From: Flavobacterium frigoritolerans | GTDB taxonomy: Bacteria; Bacteroidota; Bacteroidia; Flavobacteriales; Flavobacteriaceae | Direction of reading: 5' to 3' | NCBI RefSeq assembly: GCF_025847275.1 | Contig: NZ_JAOZEV010000002.1 | Coordinates: 1-64,000, forward strand | DNA length: 64,000 nucleotides | Made by a program: the position numbers and the translations under genes | In this document: positions 9,301-18,714 of the stretch, one piece after another | How the letters are laid out: each line of letters starts with the position of its first letter | Numbering within the stretch: the first letter of the stretch is position 1 | The notes under the pieces: generated by a model | The model's database searches: none | Seen by the model: the letters and a program-made list of their open reading frames with translations, nothing else | Told to the model about the DNA's origin: nothing

Positions 9301-10857
9301 ATGACACTATATTTATGGTTTGTATTCTTCTTAGCAGTGCAAGTTATTCACTTTATAGGGACTTGGAAATTATATGAAGCTGCAGGAAGAAAAAGTTGGG
9401 AAGCAGCAATCCCTGTATATAATGCGATCATACTAATGAAAATTATTGGCCGACCAACTTGGTGGACAATATTACTTTTTATTCCAATCATTAACTTGAT
9501 TATGTTTCCTGTTATATGGATTGAAACCTTAAGATCTTTTGGAAAGAAATCTACTTTAGATACCGTCCTAGGTCTTGTAACTTTCGGTTTTTATATCTAT
9601 TATGTAAATTACACTCAAAAATTAGTTCATAATCCAAATAGAAGTCTAGTTCCTGAAAGCAAAACTGCTGATACAGTTAGCTCACTTCTTTTTGCTATAA
9701 TTGTAGCTACTTTAGTTCATACTTATATTGTACAACCTTATACAATTCCAACTTCTTCATTAGAAAAATCATTACTTATTGGTGATTTCTTATTCGTAAG
9801 CAAGTTAAACTACGGTCCCAGAGTTCCCATGACAACTGTTGCCTTACCAATGGTTCATGACTCTATACCAATGACTAAACAGAAATCATATCTAAAATGG
9901 CCACAATTACCATATTTTAGACTTCCTGCTTTTGAGCAAATAAAACGAACTGATATTGTTGTCTTTAACTGGCCAATGGATACAGTTTATAAGTTTTTTG
10001 ATACTTCTGGAAGAAGAGCAGACAAACCAATTGATAAAAAATCAAATTATGTAAAAAGATGCGTTGGTATTCCTGGCGATAGCCTAGCGATAAAAGACGG
10101 AATCGTTTACATTAACGGAAAAGTATTAGTTTTACCAGAGAGAGCAAAACCACAATACTCTTACGCAGTTGCTTTGGATGGAAAAACTCCTATCGATTTT
10201 GAATCTTTATTAAGAGAATTAGACATTACTGATGGCACAGGTTTTAAAGATGATGTAAAAAAAGACACCCTTTATTTTAGAGCTTTAACTGAAGCCAGCG
10301 CAGCAAGATTAAGAAATGTTCCTGGTATTACTTATGTGAAAAGAGAAATTGCAAGAGGTGTAGATCCAGGTATTTTTCCACAATTGGATAATTGGAATGC
10401 AGATAATTTTGGTCCGATATACATTCCTCAAAAAGGAAAAACTGTTGCATTAACAACCAAATCTTTACCTTTTTATAAGGCGATTATAAAAGAATACGAA
10501 GGAAACGATTTGCAAGTAAACGGTTCTGAAATAAGTATTAATGGCAAAGTTGCAACAACATATACTTTTAAACAAGATTATTACTGGATGATGGGAGATA
10601 ACCGTCATAACTCAGAAGATAGCCGTTACTGGGGTTATGTTCCAGAAAATCATATTGTTGGAAAACCAGTATTCATCTGGATGAGTTGGGACACTAATGG
10701 CAAAGGAATAAATAAAGTTCGTTGGGACAGAGTTTTCACTACTGTAAATGGTGATGGCCAACCACAATCGTACTTCAAATATTTCTTATTTGCCCTTGCA
10801 GCCTTTTTCATTGGAGAATATTTCTGGAAAAAAAGAAAAGAGAAAAAGAACCTATAG
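9301..10857 (+). CDS. lepB: Signal peptidase I, first tandem copy
   Basis: This 518-residue inner-membrane protease cleaves Sec signal peptides. The first 120 residues are an extra membrane domain of the DUF5684 type (WKLYEAAGRKSWEAAIPVYN, then several hydrophobic helices). The S26 peptidase domain follows. The nucleophile region IPTSSLEKSLLIGD puts the catalytic Ser at residue 153, and NYVKRCVGIPGD gives the general-base Lys at 252. The C-terminal box GDNRHNSEDSRYWGYVP is intact. The protein is long because of a large insertion between catalytic segments and a final C-terminal membrane helix (YFLFALAAFFIGEYFW). A near-identical paralogue begins 43 bases downstream. Confidence 0.93.
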   Translation: MTLYLWFVFFLAVQVIHFIGTWKLYEAAGRKSWEAAIPVYNAIILMKIIGRPTWWTILLFIPIINLIMFPVIWIETLRSFGKKSTLDTVLGLVTFGFYIYYVNYTQKLVHNPNRSLVPESKTADTVSSLLFAIIVATLVHTYIVQPYTIPTSSLEKSLLIGDFLFVSKLNYGPRVPMTTVALPMVHDSIPMTKQKSYLKWPQLPYFRLPAFEQIKRTDIVVFNWPMDTVYKFFDTSGRRADKPIDKKSNYVKRCVGIPGDSLAIKDGIVYINGKVLVLPERAKPQYSYAVALDGKTPIDFESLLRELDITDGTGFKDDVKKDTLYFRALTEASAARLRNVPGITYVKREIARGVDPGIFPQLDNWNADNFGPIYIPQKGKTVALTTKSLPFYKAIIKEYEGNDLQVNGSEISINGKVATTYTFKQDYYWMMGDNRHNSEDSRYWGYVPENHIVGKPVFIWMSWDTNGKGINKVRWDRVFTTVNGDGQPQSYFKYFLFALAAFFIGEYFWKKRKEKKNL

Positions 10858-10900
10858 CAGCTAGGACTTAAAAAAATAATCTTGACTTAAAAAAATTGAT

Positions 10901-12505
10901 ATGACATTTTATTCGTGGTTTATATTCTTCCTAATTGTTCAAGTAATCCATTTTATAGGAACATGGAAATTATATGTGGCTGCCGGAAGAAAAAGCTGGG
11001 AAGCTGCTATTCCTGTTTACAATGCCATTGTATTAATGAAAATTATCAGTCGACCTACTTGGTGGACGTTGTTACTTTTTATTCCGATTATTAACCTGAT
11101 TATGTTTCCTGTAGTTTGGATTGAAACGTTACGAACTTTTGGAAAAAAAACGACATTAGACACTATTCTAGGACTTGTTACCTTTGGATTTTACATCTAT
11201 TATGTAAACTATACTCAAAAACTAGAATACAATGCCAATAGAAGTTTAAAACCCGAGAATAAAACCGCTGAAACATTTAGCTCGCTTCTTTTTGCTATAA
11301 TTGTTGCAACTTTAGTTCATACGTATATTATTCAACCATTTACGATACCAAGTTCTTCATTAGAAAAAACATTGCTAGTTGGCGATTTTCTATTTGTAAG
11401 TAAACTGAATTATGGTCCAAGAGTACCAATGACAACTGTAGCTTTGCCTATGGTACATGATACAATTCCAGGATTAAAAAAGAGATCGTATTTATTTAAT
11501 GATGATGTAACTCAAAAAAAGACTTCATTATTAAACAAGCTTCAACTACCCTATTTAAGGCTACCTGGTTTTCAAGAAATAAAACGCAATGATATTGTTG
11601 TTTTTAACCAACCAGCAGATACGCTTTTGGACATGAATAATTTTTCGCCAGATAGAAATTATTACAAACCAATCGACAAAAAAACCAACTTAGTAAAAAG
11701 ATGTGTTGGAGTTCCTGGAGATACCTTAGAAATAAGAAATGGACTTGTTTTTATTGATGGAAAAGAAATGAAACAAACTGAAAGAGTTAGACTACAGTTT
11801 TCTTACACTATTAAATTCAAGGTTAAGTTCTCTTCATATGAAGAAATCGCTAATCTATTAAGACAATATGATATTACTGATGATGTAGGTTACGACCCTA
11901 AAACCGATAGCTATTACGTACAGGCAACTCCAGAAGCAGTTAGCAAGGCCAAAAACAATCCTTACATAGAAAGCCTAGAACTAAGAAAAGAAAACAAAGG
12001 CGATAGAGATCCTAAAATATTCCCACATAACAAAAATTACAACTGGAACAATGATTTTTTTGGACCACTTTATATTCCTGAAGAAGGAAAAACGATTGAC
12101 ATCAATTTAAATGTTCTTCCTGTTTATAAACGCCTAATTACAGAATATGAAGGCAATGATTTAGAAGTAAAAGTAAATCAAATTTTTATTAATGGTAAGG
12201 TTGCTACAACCTATACCTTTAAGCAAAATTACTACTGGATGATGGGTGATAACAGAGACAACTCAATCGATGCCAGATATTGGGGTTTTGTACCTTTTGA
12301 TCACGTAATCGGAAAACCTGTATTTATATGGATGAGCTGGGATACTCACGGCAAAGGACTTAATAAAGTTCGTTGGGATAGAGTTTTTACTACTGTAGAT
12401 GGTGAAGGACAGCCACAATCATACTTTAAGCATTTCTTGTTTCTTTTGGCTGCCTACTTTATTGGCGAGTACTTCTGGAAAAAAAGAAAAGAGAAAAAAG
12501 CATAA
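10901..12505 (+). CDS. Signal peptidase I, second tandem copy
   Basis: This 534-residue paralogue of the preceding signal peptidase has the same domain order: an N-terminal membrane domain (residues 1-115), catalytic Ser153 in IPSSSLEKTLLVGD, Lys266 in NLVKRCVGVPGD, GDNRDNSIDARYWGFVP, and a C-terminal membrane helix. The N-terminal domain and the ends are nearly the same in both copies. The central insertion (about residues 190-400) differs in length and sequence, which suggests the two have diverged in substrate choice. Both look catalytically complete. The pair is very probably an old tandem duplication. Confidence 0.92.
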   Translation: MTFYSWFIFFLIVQVIHFIGTWKLYVAAGRKSWEAAIPVYNAIVLMKIISRPTWWTLLLFIPIINLIMFPVVWIETLRTFGKKTTLDTILGLVTFGFYIYYVNYTQKLEYNANRSLKPENKTAETFSSLLFAIIVATLVHTYIIQPFTIPSSSLEKTLLVGDFLFVSKLNYGPRVPMTTVALPMVHDTIPGLKKRSYLFNDDVTQKKTSLLNKLQLPYLRLPGFQEIKRNDIVVFNQPADTLLDMNNFSPDRNYYKPIDKKTNLVKRCVGVPGDTLEIRNGLVFIDGKEMKQTERVRLQFSYTIKFKVKFSSYEEIANLLRQYDITDDVGYDPKTDSYYVQATPEAVSKAKNNPYIESLELRKENKGDRDPKIFPHNKNYNWNNDFFGPLYIPEEGKTIDINLNVLPVYKRLITEYEGNDLEVKVNQIFINGKVATTYTFKQNYYWMMGDNRDNSIDARYWGFVPFDHVIGKPVFIWMSWDTHGKGLNKVRWDRVFTTVDGEGQPQSYFKHFLFLLAAYFIGEYFWKKRKEKKA

Positions 12506-12566
12506 TCCATTTATTCGTTGAACTGGTTAATTGTTTACTTAAATTAACCAATCAAACAAAAATCAC

Positions 12567-13181
12567 ATGAATTCACTATTACTTCCAACCTATTTCCCAT
12601 CAATTAGTCACTGTGCTGTAATGGCACAATCTGAAACCATTACGTTTGAAATAGAAGATAATTTCCAAAAACAAACTAACAGAAATCGCACTTACATCTA
12701 TAGCCCAAACGGAATACAATTACTAAACATACCTGTAAAGCATTCTAAAAATGCACATCAAAAAACCAAAGAGATTCAAATAGAAAATGAATTTGATTGG
12801 CAAAAGCAACATTTTAAATCATTAGAAGCAGCGTATAGAAGTTCACCCTTTTTTGAGTTTTTTGAAGATGATATCCGTCCTTTTTTTGAAAAAAAACATC
12901 AATTTTTAATCGACGTAAATTTTGAGACCTTGGATATTGTTACGAAATGCCTACGAATGAAATTAGACTACAATAAGACTACCGAATACTTTCATGATAC
13001 AGATAGTGCTATTTTAGACTTTAGAGCCTTAGCAAACGGAAAAAAGGACACTAACGCATTTGAAACCTATACTCAGGTTTTTGATGACAAACATGGTTTT
13101 ATAAATAACCTAAGTGTATTAGACCTAATTTTTAATGAAGGAAAGTATGCAATGGAATATTTAAAGAATCAGAAAATATAA
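12567..13181 (+). CDS. WbqC-like family protein
   Basis: This 204-residue protein has the features of the WbqC-like family: an opening LLLPTYFPSISHCAVM, an NRTYIYSPNG motif, and EFDWQKQHFKSLEAAYRSSPFF, best read as motif WQKQHFKSLEAAYRSSPFF. Family members are tied to polysaccharide gene clusters in some bacteria, but the reaction is not known to me. Location right after signal peptidase genes is common in Bacteroidota. It converges with the minus-strand gene at 13191, leaving only 9 bases between stops. Confidence 0.88.
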   Translation: MNSLLLPTYFPSISHCAVMAQSETITFEIEDNFQKQTNRNRTYIYSPNGIQLLNIPVKHSKNAHQKTKEIQIENEFDWQKQHFKSLEAAYRSSPFFEFFEDDIRPFFEKKHQFLIDVNFETLDIVTKCLRMKLDYNKTTEYFHDTDSAILDFRALANGKKDTNAFETYTQVFDDKHGFINNLSVLDLIFNEGKYAMEYLKNQKI

Positions 13182-13190
13182 TTTTCTGTA

Positions 13191-14240
13191 CTATTCCATA
13201 GAAAGTGTTGCTAAAACAGGAAAATGGTCTGAGTTCTCAAAATCTGAAAAACTTTCAAATTTCTTTACTTTCATTTTATTATCGGCAAAAATATAATCGA
13301 TTCTCGCAGGATAGTAACGAAACTTATATGTAGCTCCAAATCCTTCACCTGCTTCTTCAAAACTATCCTTTAGTTTCCCTTTTATATTACGATATACGTA
13401 TGAGAACGGACTATTATTCATGTCCCCACATATTATAAGAGGGTAAGTGCATTCTTTTTTATTCTCTCTAAAAATTTCTGCCTGCTCTTGCTGTTGCTTG
13501 AATGCCTTACTTATTCGAGAAAGAATACGTTGTGATTTTTCCTGATTCATCACATCAATATTTTCAGAAATTTCATCTACATCTGGCGAGATCTTAATCG
13601 ACTGCAAGTGCATATTATAAACTCTTATAATATCCTTACCACGCTTAATATCGGCATAGATTACATTATTATTCGAATTAGGAAAAACAATATTCCCTTG
13701 ATACAATATGGGAAACTTAGAAAAAATTGCCTGACCGGTTTTAATTTTATTCCCTTCCATAAATATGTATCTATGTGGATAAGCTTTTAAATCAATATGA
13801 GCTGAATTTGAAAATTCCTGAATACATAAAATATCAGGATTTTTTTCATCTATAAAAGCTTTTATATCAAGAGGGACGTCTTCTCTGTCAATCCATTTAA
13901 AAACATTAAACAATCGCACATTATAACTCATTACCGTAAAATCCTTTTCGTTTTTAACGTACTCTTTAGTCGAAAATTTATAGAATTTATTTATAAAAGT
14001 AATTCCCATCAAGAGAACTAATCCCGATAGAATCATTCGTTTCTTAAACTGAATTGCCCAATAAAAAAAGAATAACCCATTGAATACAAAAAACAACGGC
14101 ATGAATAAAGTCAATACCGATAAAAGAGGAAACATCTTAGGAGCTAAAAATGGTAAAATATAAGCACTGAACGTCAATACAGTAAGTACTATATTCAAAA
14201 AGAACATTATTTTATTAAACCATGAAAGATTTTTCATCAT
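13191..14240 (-). CDS. Membrane-bound endonuclease/exonuclease/phosphatase family protein
   Basis: This 349-residue protein has N-terminal membrane helices (about residues 10-90) followed by an EEP (DNase I-like) domain. Visible catalytic elements are MSYNVRLFN, ILCIQEFSN (metal-binding Glu), YNMHLQS, ICGDMNNSPFSY (GDxN) and the terminal SDHFPVLA (His of the active site). The substrate could be DNA, a phospholipid or a sugar phosphate, and the sequence does not decide. It is the last gene of the minus-strand run mutL, rhomboid, rhomboid, EEP, with 17 bases separating it from the rhomboid. Confidence 0.88.
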   Translation of the reverse strand: MMKNLSWFNKIMFFLNIVLTVLTFSAYILPFLAPKMFPLLSVLTLFMPLFFVFNGLFFFYWAIQFKKRMILSGLVLLMGITFINKFYKFSTKEYVKNEKDFTVMSYNVRLFNVFKWIDREDVPLDIKAFIDEKNPDILCIQEFSNSAHIDLKAYPHRYIFMEGNKIKTGQAIFSKFPILYQGNIVFPNSNNNVIYADIKRGKDIIRVYNMHLQSIKISPDVDEISENIDVMNQEKSQRILSRISKAFKQQQEQAEIFRENKKECTYPLIICGDMNNSPFSYVYRNIKGKLKDSFEEAGEGFGATYKFRYYPARIDYIFADNKMKVKKFESFSDFENSDHFPVLATLSME

Positions 14241-14257
14241 CCTCTAATTAATAATTT

Positions 14258-15124
14258 TTATTTCCCAGCTTTAAATAAAAATTCTTTTTCTTCCTTTGTT
14301 AAACAATCATAACCTGACTGGCTAATCTTATCTAAAATTTCATCTATTTGCTGTTGCGTTTTGTCTTTAGTAACAATTTTAGAGGTCGTTCTTTGAGTAG
14401 GTACATTATTGTAATTTTTATGCACCTTTTTAAAAGGCGTCGATGAAGATTTCTTAAATAAATTAGTAAAAAAATCTAAAACACGAGTTACAATCTTACT
14501 TAAATCAAAACCACTTTGCAATAATTTAATAAAAACGAATCCAAAAACAGCACCAGCAAGATGAGATATGTGACCTCCCATATTACCTAATCGAAACTGC
14601 ATTAAGTCTAATACTAAAATAACAACAGTAATATGCCATAACTTAACATTACCAATGAGCAACAAGCGAACCGGCATTAATGGTTGGTAAGTCGTTGTAG
14701 CAACTAAAATTGCCATAATAGCAGCCGAAGCTCCAACTACAGAAGAACTAAGACTTAAAAAATAAAAACTAAGCGCAAAGACTACTCCTGCAAAGATTGC
14801 ACTTAAAATATACAATCCCAAATATTGCTTGTCGGTAAAAAAAGTCAAAAATAAAGAACTAGCAAAATTTAAAACCAACATATTAAACAACAAATGCAAA
14901 AAACCGTCATGGAAAAAAGCATAAGTAAGAAACGTCCAAGGTTTGAATAAAAAATCCGAAGGTTCTGACGACAGCGCCAGCCAACTCGGAAAAGCAAATT
15001 GCCCTATCGAAAACTGGTAAAAAAACACCAATGAAACTAAAAAACAAGCAATATTCCAATAAATTACTCGCTGAGCAATACCGCCCATTTTATATTGTAA
15101 CTTTAAATCGTCTAATATATTCAT
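14258..15124 (-). CDS. Rhomboid family intramembrane serine protease
   Basis: This 288-residue polytopic membrane protein has rhomboid signatures. FLHLLFNMLVLNF carries the conserved HxxxN-like element, GASAAIMAILVA the catalytic serine, and GHISHLAGAVFGF the catalytic histidine. The serine motif is GASAA rather than the usual GASGA, a change seen in some active-looking members. A cytoplasmic tail of about 90 residues follows the last helix (TRVLDFFTNLFKKSS onwards) and ends with a helix rich in charged residues. The neighbouring gene upstream is a second rhomboid. Confidence 0.9.
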   Translation of the reverse strand: MNILDDLKLQYKMGGIAQRVIYWNIACFLVSLVFFYQFSIGQFAFPSWLALSSEPSDFLFKPWTFLTYAFFHDGFLHLLFNMLVLNFASSLFLTFFTDKQYLGLYILSAIFAGVVFALSFYFLSLSSSVVGASAAIMAILVATTTYQPLMPVRLLLIGNVKLWHITVVILVLDLMQFRLGNMGGHISHLAGAVFGFVFIKLLQSGFDLSKIVTRVLDFFTNLFKKSSSTPFKKVHKNYNNVPTQRTTSKIVTKDKTQQQIDEILDKISQSGYDCLTKEEKEFLFKAGK

Positions 15125-15167
15125 ATGTGTTTTTTATGTTTAAAATTTAGATAATGAAGCTAAAAAA

Positions 15168-15983
15168 TTAATTCCAACGATTATTATTAAACTGCGTCTT
15201 TTTCCAATACCACATCATCAAATATCCTACAAGTGCTCCACCAACGTGAGCGAAATGAGCAATTCCTGTACCTCCGCTACCAAACAATGAATTTCCTTGG
15301 AAGCCTAAAAACAAATCGACTGCAATAATTCCTGGTACAAAATACTTAGCTTTGATTGGCACCGGAATAAACATAAGAGCTAACTCAGCATTAGGAAACA
15401 TGAAAGCAAAAGCTACCAAAAGTCCGTATATTGCTCCAGACGCTCCAACCATAGGAGTCTGATTAATTATTGATGCATCAAATAAACTTTTAAAATTAAC
15501 CTCGTTTAATAAATTAATTTTTCCTGCTTCCTCTAAAATTGGTTTAATACCATCCATAAACAAATCCCCACGATAACTCATACCATCGGAGAAATTAACG
15601 TTTAATACCTGGTGCAATGAAGTATCTGATAAACCTAAACCAGACGCTCCTTCTAAAGCACTCTGTATTTCATAATAATTAAAACCCAATTGTAGTAAAG
15701 CCGCACCTAATCCACATGAAATGTAAAAAAATATAAACTTTTTACCACCCCAAAAATGTTCTAAGGCCGAACCGAAAGAAACTAATGCAAACATATTAAA
15801 TGCGATATGCATAAATCCTCCATGCATAAACATATGTGTAATAGGTTGCCAAAGTTTAAAATGATAATTCTCTGGAAAATAAAGCGAGAAATACTCATAA
15901 GAAACGGGTACTAGTTGTGAGCCCAGGAAAAAGATAATATTAATTATCAATAATTGTTTTACAACAGGAGTCATATTCATCAT
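15168..15983 (-). CDS. Rhomboid family intramembrane serine protease
   Basis: This 271-residue rhomboid has the complete catalytic set: HGGFMHIAFNMFALVSFG, the serine in MVGASGAIYGLL, and the histidine in HFAHVGGALVGY. An insertion of about 80 residues lies between the first helices and the serine helix (around residues 107-175). It may form a luminal loop. The start codon overlaps the mutL stop by 4 bases (ATGA), so translation is probably coupled. Two different rhomboids in tandem behind mutL is an arrangement common in flavobacteria. Confidence 0.92.
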   Translation of the reverse strand: MMNMTPVVKQLLIINIIFFLGSQLVPVSYEYFSLYFPENYHFKLWQPITHMFMHGGFMHIAFNMFALVSFGSALEHFWGGKKFIFFYISCGLGAALLQLGFNYYEIQSALEGASGLGLSDTSLHQVLNVNFSDGMSYRGDLFMDGIKPILEEAGKINLLNEVNFKSLFDASIINQTPMVGASGAIYGLLVAFAFMFPNAELALMFIPVPIKAKYFVPGIIAVDLFLGFQGNSLFGSGGTGIAHFAHVGGALVGYLMMWYWKKTQFNNNRWN

Positions 15984-17884
15984 AAGGCAAATTTTTTATC
16001 TATATCTTCCACACGCATGGTGATGAAAGTTGGTTTTTGAAATGGAGAAATATTTGGATCCTTACAAGCAAAGAGTCCGTTTACTAAATTATCTTGTTCT
16101 TTTTCTGTTAAGTAAGTTCCTGTTTTTACGGCCATACTTTTTGCCATCGATTTGGCGATTGTATCATTTTGAGAAAAACTACTTTCAGGAATTCCATCTT
16201 GCAAATCACTTAACAATTGTTCTATAACCAGCGAAACTTCACTTTCGGTACTGTTTATAGGTATTCCCGAAATTACAATATGCTCTTCGGTTGTAGATTC
16301 AAATACAAAACCAGTATTTACAAGCGATAATTGCAATTCTCTTATAATTTCCATATCCGTAGAAGAATAAAACAAATTCAAAGGAAACAACAATTGTTGG
16401 CTTGAAGCCTGATTAACGGTCATATTATGCAAAAACTGTTCGTATAAAATACGTTGGTGCGCACGTTGTTGATCCACAATCACCATTCCGGATTTTATAG
16501 GCGAAACAATATATTTTTTATGTATTTGATAGGTTTTATGAACCGTTTGTTCAATTTCATCATCATTAAATAAAGACGAAGTTACCTCTTCATTCTCAAA
16601 AGACATCATTCCAATTTCCTCGGTGTCTTGCTTTAAACCTACATATAAACTTTCCCAACTAGCTGTTGGCTCAGGTTTCTTGTAACTAGAATATGAATTA
16701 GAGCCTGAGCTACCTGAACTAGATCCGCTACTAAAGCTAGATCCAGCATTAGAATAATGTTTATTTGTTTTATCATCAGTAAAGGGATTAAAAGTACCAT
16801 CAACCTGAATTGTTGGTGTTTCTCCTTCTAAATCTTTATAATGATAAGGTGTATCTAAATTAGCATCACGATCAAAATCCAAAACAGGCGCTACATTAAA
16901 CTGCCCCAAACTGTGTTTAATTGAAGCTCTTAAAATAGCATATAAAGCCTGCTCGTCATCAAACTTAATTTCAGTTTTTGTCGGATGAATATTAATATCA
17001 ATAGTATTAGGCGGTACAGACAAATACAAGAAATAGCTCGGCTGTGCACCATCTTTTAAAATTCCATCATAAGCTGCCATAACTGCATGATGCAGATAAC
17101 TACTTTTAATAAAACGATCGTTAACAAAGAAAAACTGCTCTCCCCTACTTTTTTTAGCAAATTCAGGTTTACTTACAAATCCTTTTATGGCTACGATTTC
17201 TGTTTCTTCATTTACAGGAACTAATTTTTCATTTGTTTTACCTGCAAAAACCCCAACAACCCGTTGCCTAAAGCTAGAAGGTGGCAAATTAAACATTTCA
17301 CTTCCGTTATGATAAAAAGTAAAATGAATATTAGCATGTGCCAAAGCTACACGCTGAAACTCATCCATAACATGACGGAATTCAACCGTATCCGACTTCA
17401 AAAAGTTTCTTCGGGCAGGAATATTAAAAAACAAATTCTTAACCGCAAATGAAGTTCCTACTGGCAAGACAGCTACTTCCTGCGAAACAAACTTACTGCC
17501 TTCGATAACAATATGCGTTCCTAGTTCTTCCTGATCTTGCTTCGTTTTCATTTCCATATGAGCAATCGCAGCAATAGATGCTAACGCTTCTCCACGGAAC
17601 CCTTTGGTATGTAACGAAAATAAATCTTCGGCCTGACGTATTTTGGAAGTTGCATGACGTTCAAAACACAAACGTGCATCAGTAACACTCATCCCAGAAC
17701 CATTATCAATGACTTGTACCAACGACTTTCCAGCATCTTTGATGATTAATTTAATATCTGTTGCTTTAGCATCAACTGCGTTTTCTAAAAGTTCTTTCAC
17801 CACCGAAGCAGGTCTTTGAACCACTTCTCCAGCAGCAATTTGATTGGCAACATGATCAGGAAGTAATTGTATAATACTCGACAT
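15980..17884 (-). CDS. mutL: DNA mismatch repair protein MutL
   Basis: This 634-residue MutL works with MutS to direct strand removal after replication errors. The GHKL ATPase motifs are intact: ELLENAVDAKA at 31-41, DNGSGM at 60-65, RHATSKI at 76-82 and GFRGEAL at 95-101. A serine-rich linker covers about 380-400. The C-terminal dimerisation domain follows. The motif usually read DQHAxxE in endonuclease-type MutL is DQQRAHQ at 471-477, so the key His and Glu are replaced. Whether it cuts DNA is therefore uncertain. A -7 box (TAAATTTG, 17944-17937) lies 53 bases upstream. Confidence 0.95.
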   Translation of the reverse strand: MSSIIQLLPDHVANQIAAGEVVQRPASVVKELLENAVDAKATDIKLIIKDAGKSLVQVIDNGSGMSVTDARLCFERHATSKIRQAEDLFSLHTKGFRGEALASIAAIAHMEMKTKQDQEELGTHIVIEGSKFVSQEVAVLPVGTSFAVKNLFFNIPARRNFLKSDTVEFRHVMDEFQRVALAHANIHFTFYHNGSEMFNLPPSSFRQRVVGVFAGKTNEKLVPVNEETEIVAIKGFVSKPEFAKKSRGEQFFFVNDRFIKSSYLHHAVMAAYDGILKDGAQPSYFLYLSVPPNTIDINIHPTKTEIKFDDEQALYAILRASIKHSLGQFNVAPVLDFDRDANLDTPYHYKDLEGETPTIQVDGTFNPFTDDKTNKHYSNAGSSFSSGSSSGSSGSNSYSSYKKPEPTASWESLYVGLKQDTEEIGMMSFENEEVTSSLFNDDEIEQTVHKTYQIHKKYIVSPIKSGMVIVDQQRAHQRILYEQFLHNMTVNQASSQQLLFPLNLFYSSTDMEIIRELQLSLVNTGFVFESTTEEHIVISGIPINSTESEVSLVIEQLLSDLQDGIPESSFSQNDTIAKSMAKSMAVKTGTYLTEKEQDNLVNGLFACKDPNISPFQKPTFITMRVEDIDKKFAL

Positions 17885-17936
17885 TAAAAAAATTTTGGGT
17901 TTATGGTTTGGGTCCTTGGTTTAAAACCAAAGTGTA

Positions 17937-17944
17937 CAAATTTA
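17937..17944 (-). promoter_or_regulatory. Candidate -7 box for the mutL operon
   Basis: TAAATTTG on the minus strand fits TAnnTTTG and would give a leader of about 45 bases. No TTG lies at the expected distance upstream, so this is a partial match. Confidence 0.4.
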
Positions 17945-17988
17945 ATGAATTTCTGCTGTCTTTTATGACTTAATGAATCATAAAAAAA

Positions 17989-18025
17989 ACAAAAAACCTA
18001 TACTATTTTTACACAGTATAGGTTT
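17989..18025 (-). terminator. Rho-independent terminator after ribH
   Basis: AAACCTATACT at 17994-18004 pairs with AGTATAGGTTT at 18015-18025. On the minus strand the stem is followed by a T-run, fitting the end of the ribH transcript. Confidence 0.8.
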
Positions 18026-18047
18026 CAGTATTCTTACAAATGTGTTT

Positions 18048-18617
18048 TTATTTTTCTAGTTCCAATGGCTTGTCTTCTATTTGAAGTGCCCCAGTTGACA
18101 ACAACGGTTGGTCTTGAAACTGATTTAAAGATGCTTGCTGACGGATGTACGCCATTTTTATAGCTGCAATAGCAGCCTCGGTACCTTTGTTACCATGAAT
18201 ACCACCACTTCTATCAATAGATTGTTGCATGTTATTATCTGTTAATACACAAAAAATAACTGGAATATCCGTTTGAACATTCAAATCTTTAATTCCTTGC
18301 GTCACACCTTCACATACAAAATCAAAATGCTTTGTTTGCCCTTGAATTACACATCCAATAACAATTACAGCATCAACATTTTGAGTTTGCAACATTTTTT
18401 TTGCTCCATATATCAACTCAAAACTCCCAGGAACATTCCATCGAATAATTTGTTGTGCAGGAACATGATTCTCAATGAATGTTTCAAAAGCGCCATTATA
18501 AAGGCCTTCTGTTATAGTGTCATTCCACTCAGAAACAACAATCCCAAATCGAAAATCTTTCGCATTTGGGACTGTGTTTTTATCGTAATCAGATAAATTT
18601 TTATTTTCGGTAGCCAT
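18048..18617 (-). CDS. ribH: 6,7-dimethyl-8-ribityllumazine synthase
   Basis: RibH condenses 5-amino-6-ribitylamino-uracil with dihydroxybutanone phosphate in riboflavin synthesis. Family motifs are visible: FRFGIVVSEWND at the N-terminus, VPGSFEL (substrate binding), VIGCVIQGQTKHFDFVC and GGIHGNKGTEAAIAAIKMA. At 189 residues it carries a C-terminal extension of about 25 residues beyond the usual core, ending PLELEK. It is probably transcribed on its own or together with the upstream TPR gene. A small GC-rich palindrome (18639-18655) lies between them. Confidence 0.95.
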   Translation of the reverse strand: MATENKNLSDYDKNTVPNAKDFRFGIVVSEWNDTITEGLYNGAFETFIENHVPAQQIIRWNVPGSFELIYGAKKMLQTQNVDAVIVIGCVIQGQTKHFDFVCEGVTQGIKDLNVQTDIPVIFCVLTDNNMQQSIDRSGGIHGNKGTEAAIAAIKMAYIRQQASLNQFQDQPLLSTGALQIEDKPLELEK

Positions 18618-18638
18618 CTTTACTATTTAAGATTTTAG

Positions 18639-18655
18639 TCCCGATAGGATCGGGA
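18639..18655. repeat. Short TCCCGAT/ATCGGGA palindrome
   Basis: TCCCGAT and ATCGGGA enclose AGG. No T-run follows, so it is not a standard terminator. Such CCCGAT palindromes recur in flavobacterial intergenic DNA, and this one is probably a member of a dispersed repeat family. Confidence 0.5.
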
Positions 18656-18714
18656 TAGATTTCAGATTGCTAAAATACAAATCTTAAATCTAATTTTCTA
18701 ACTCTATAAATTAT

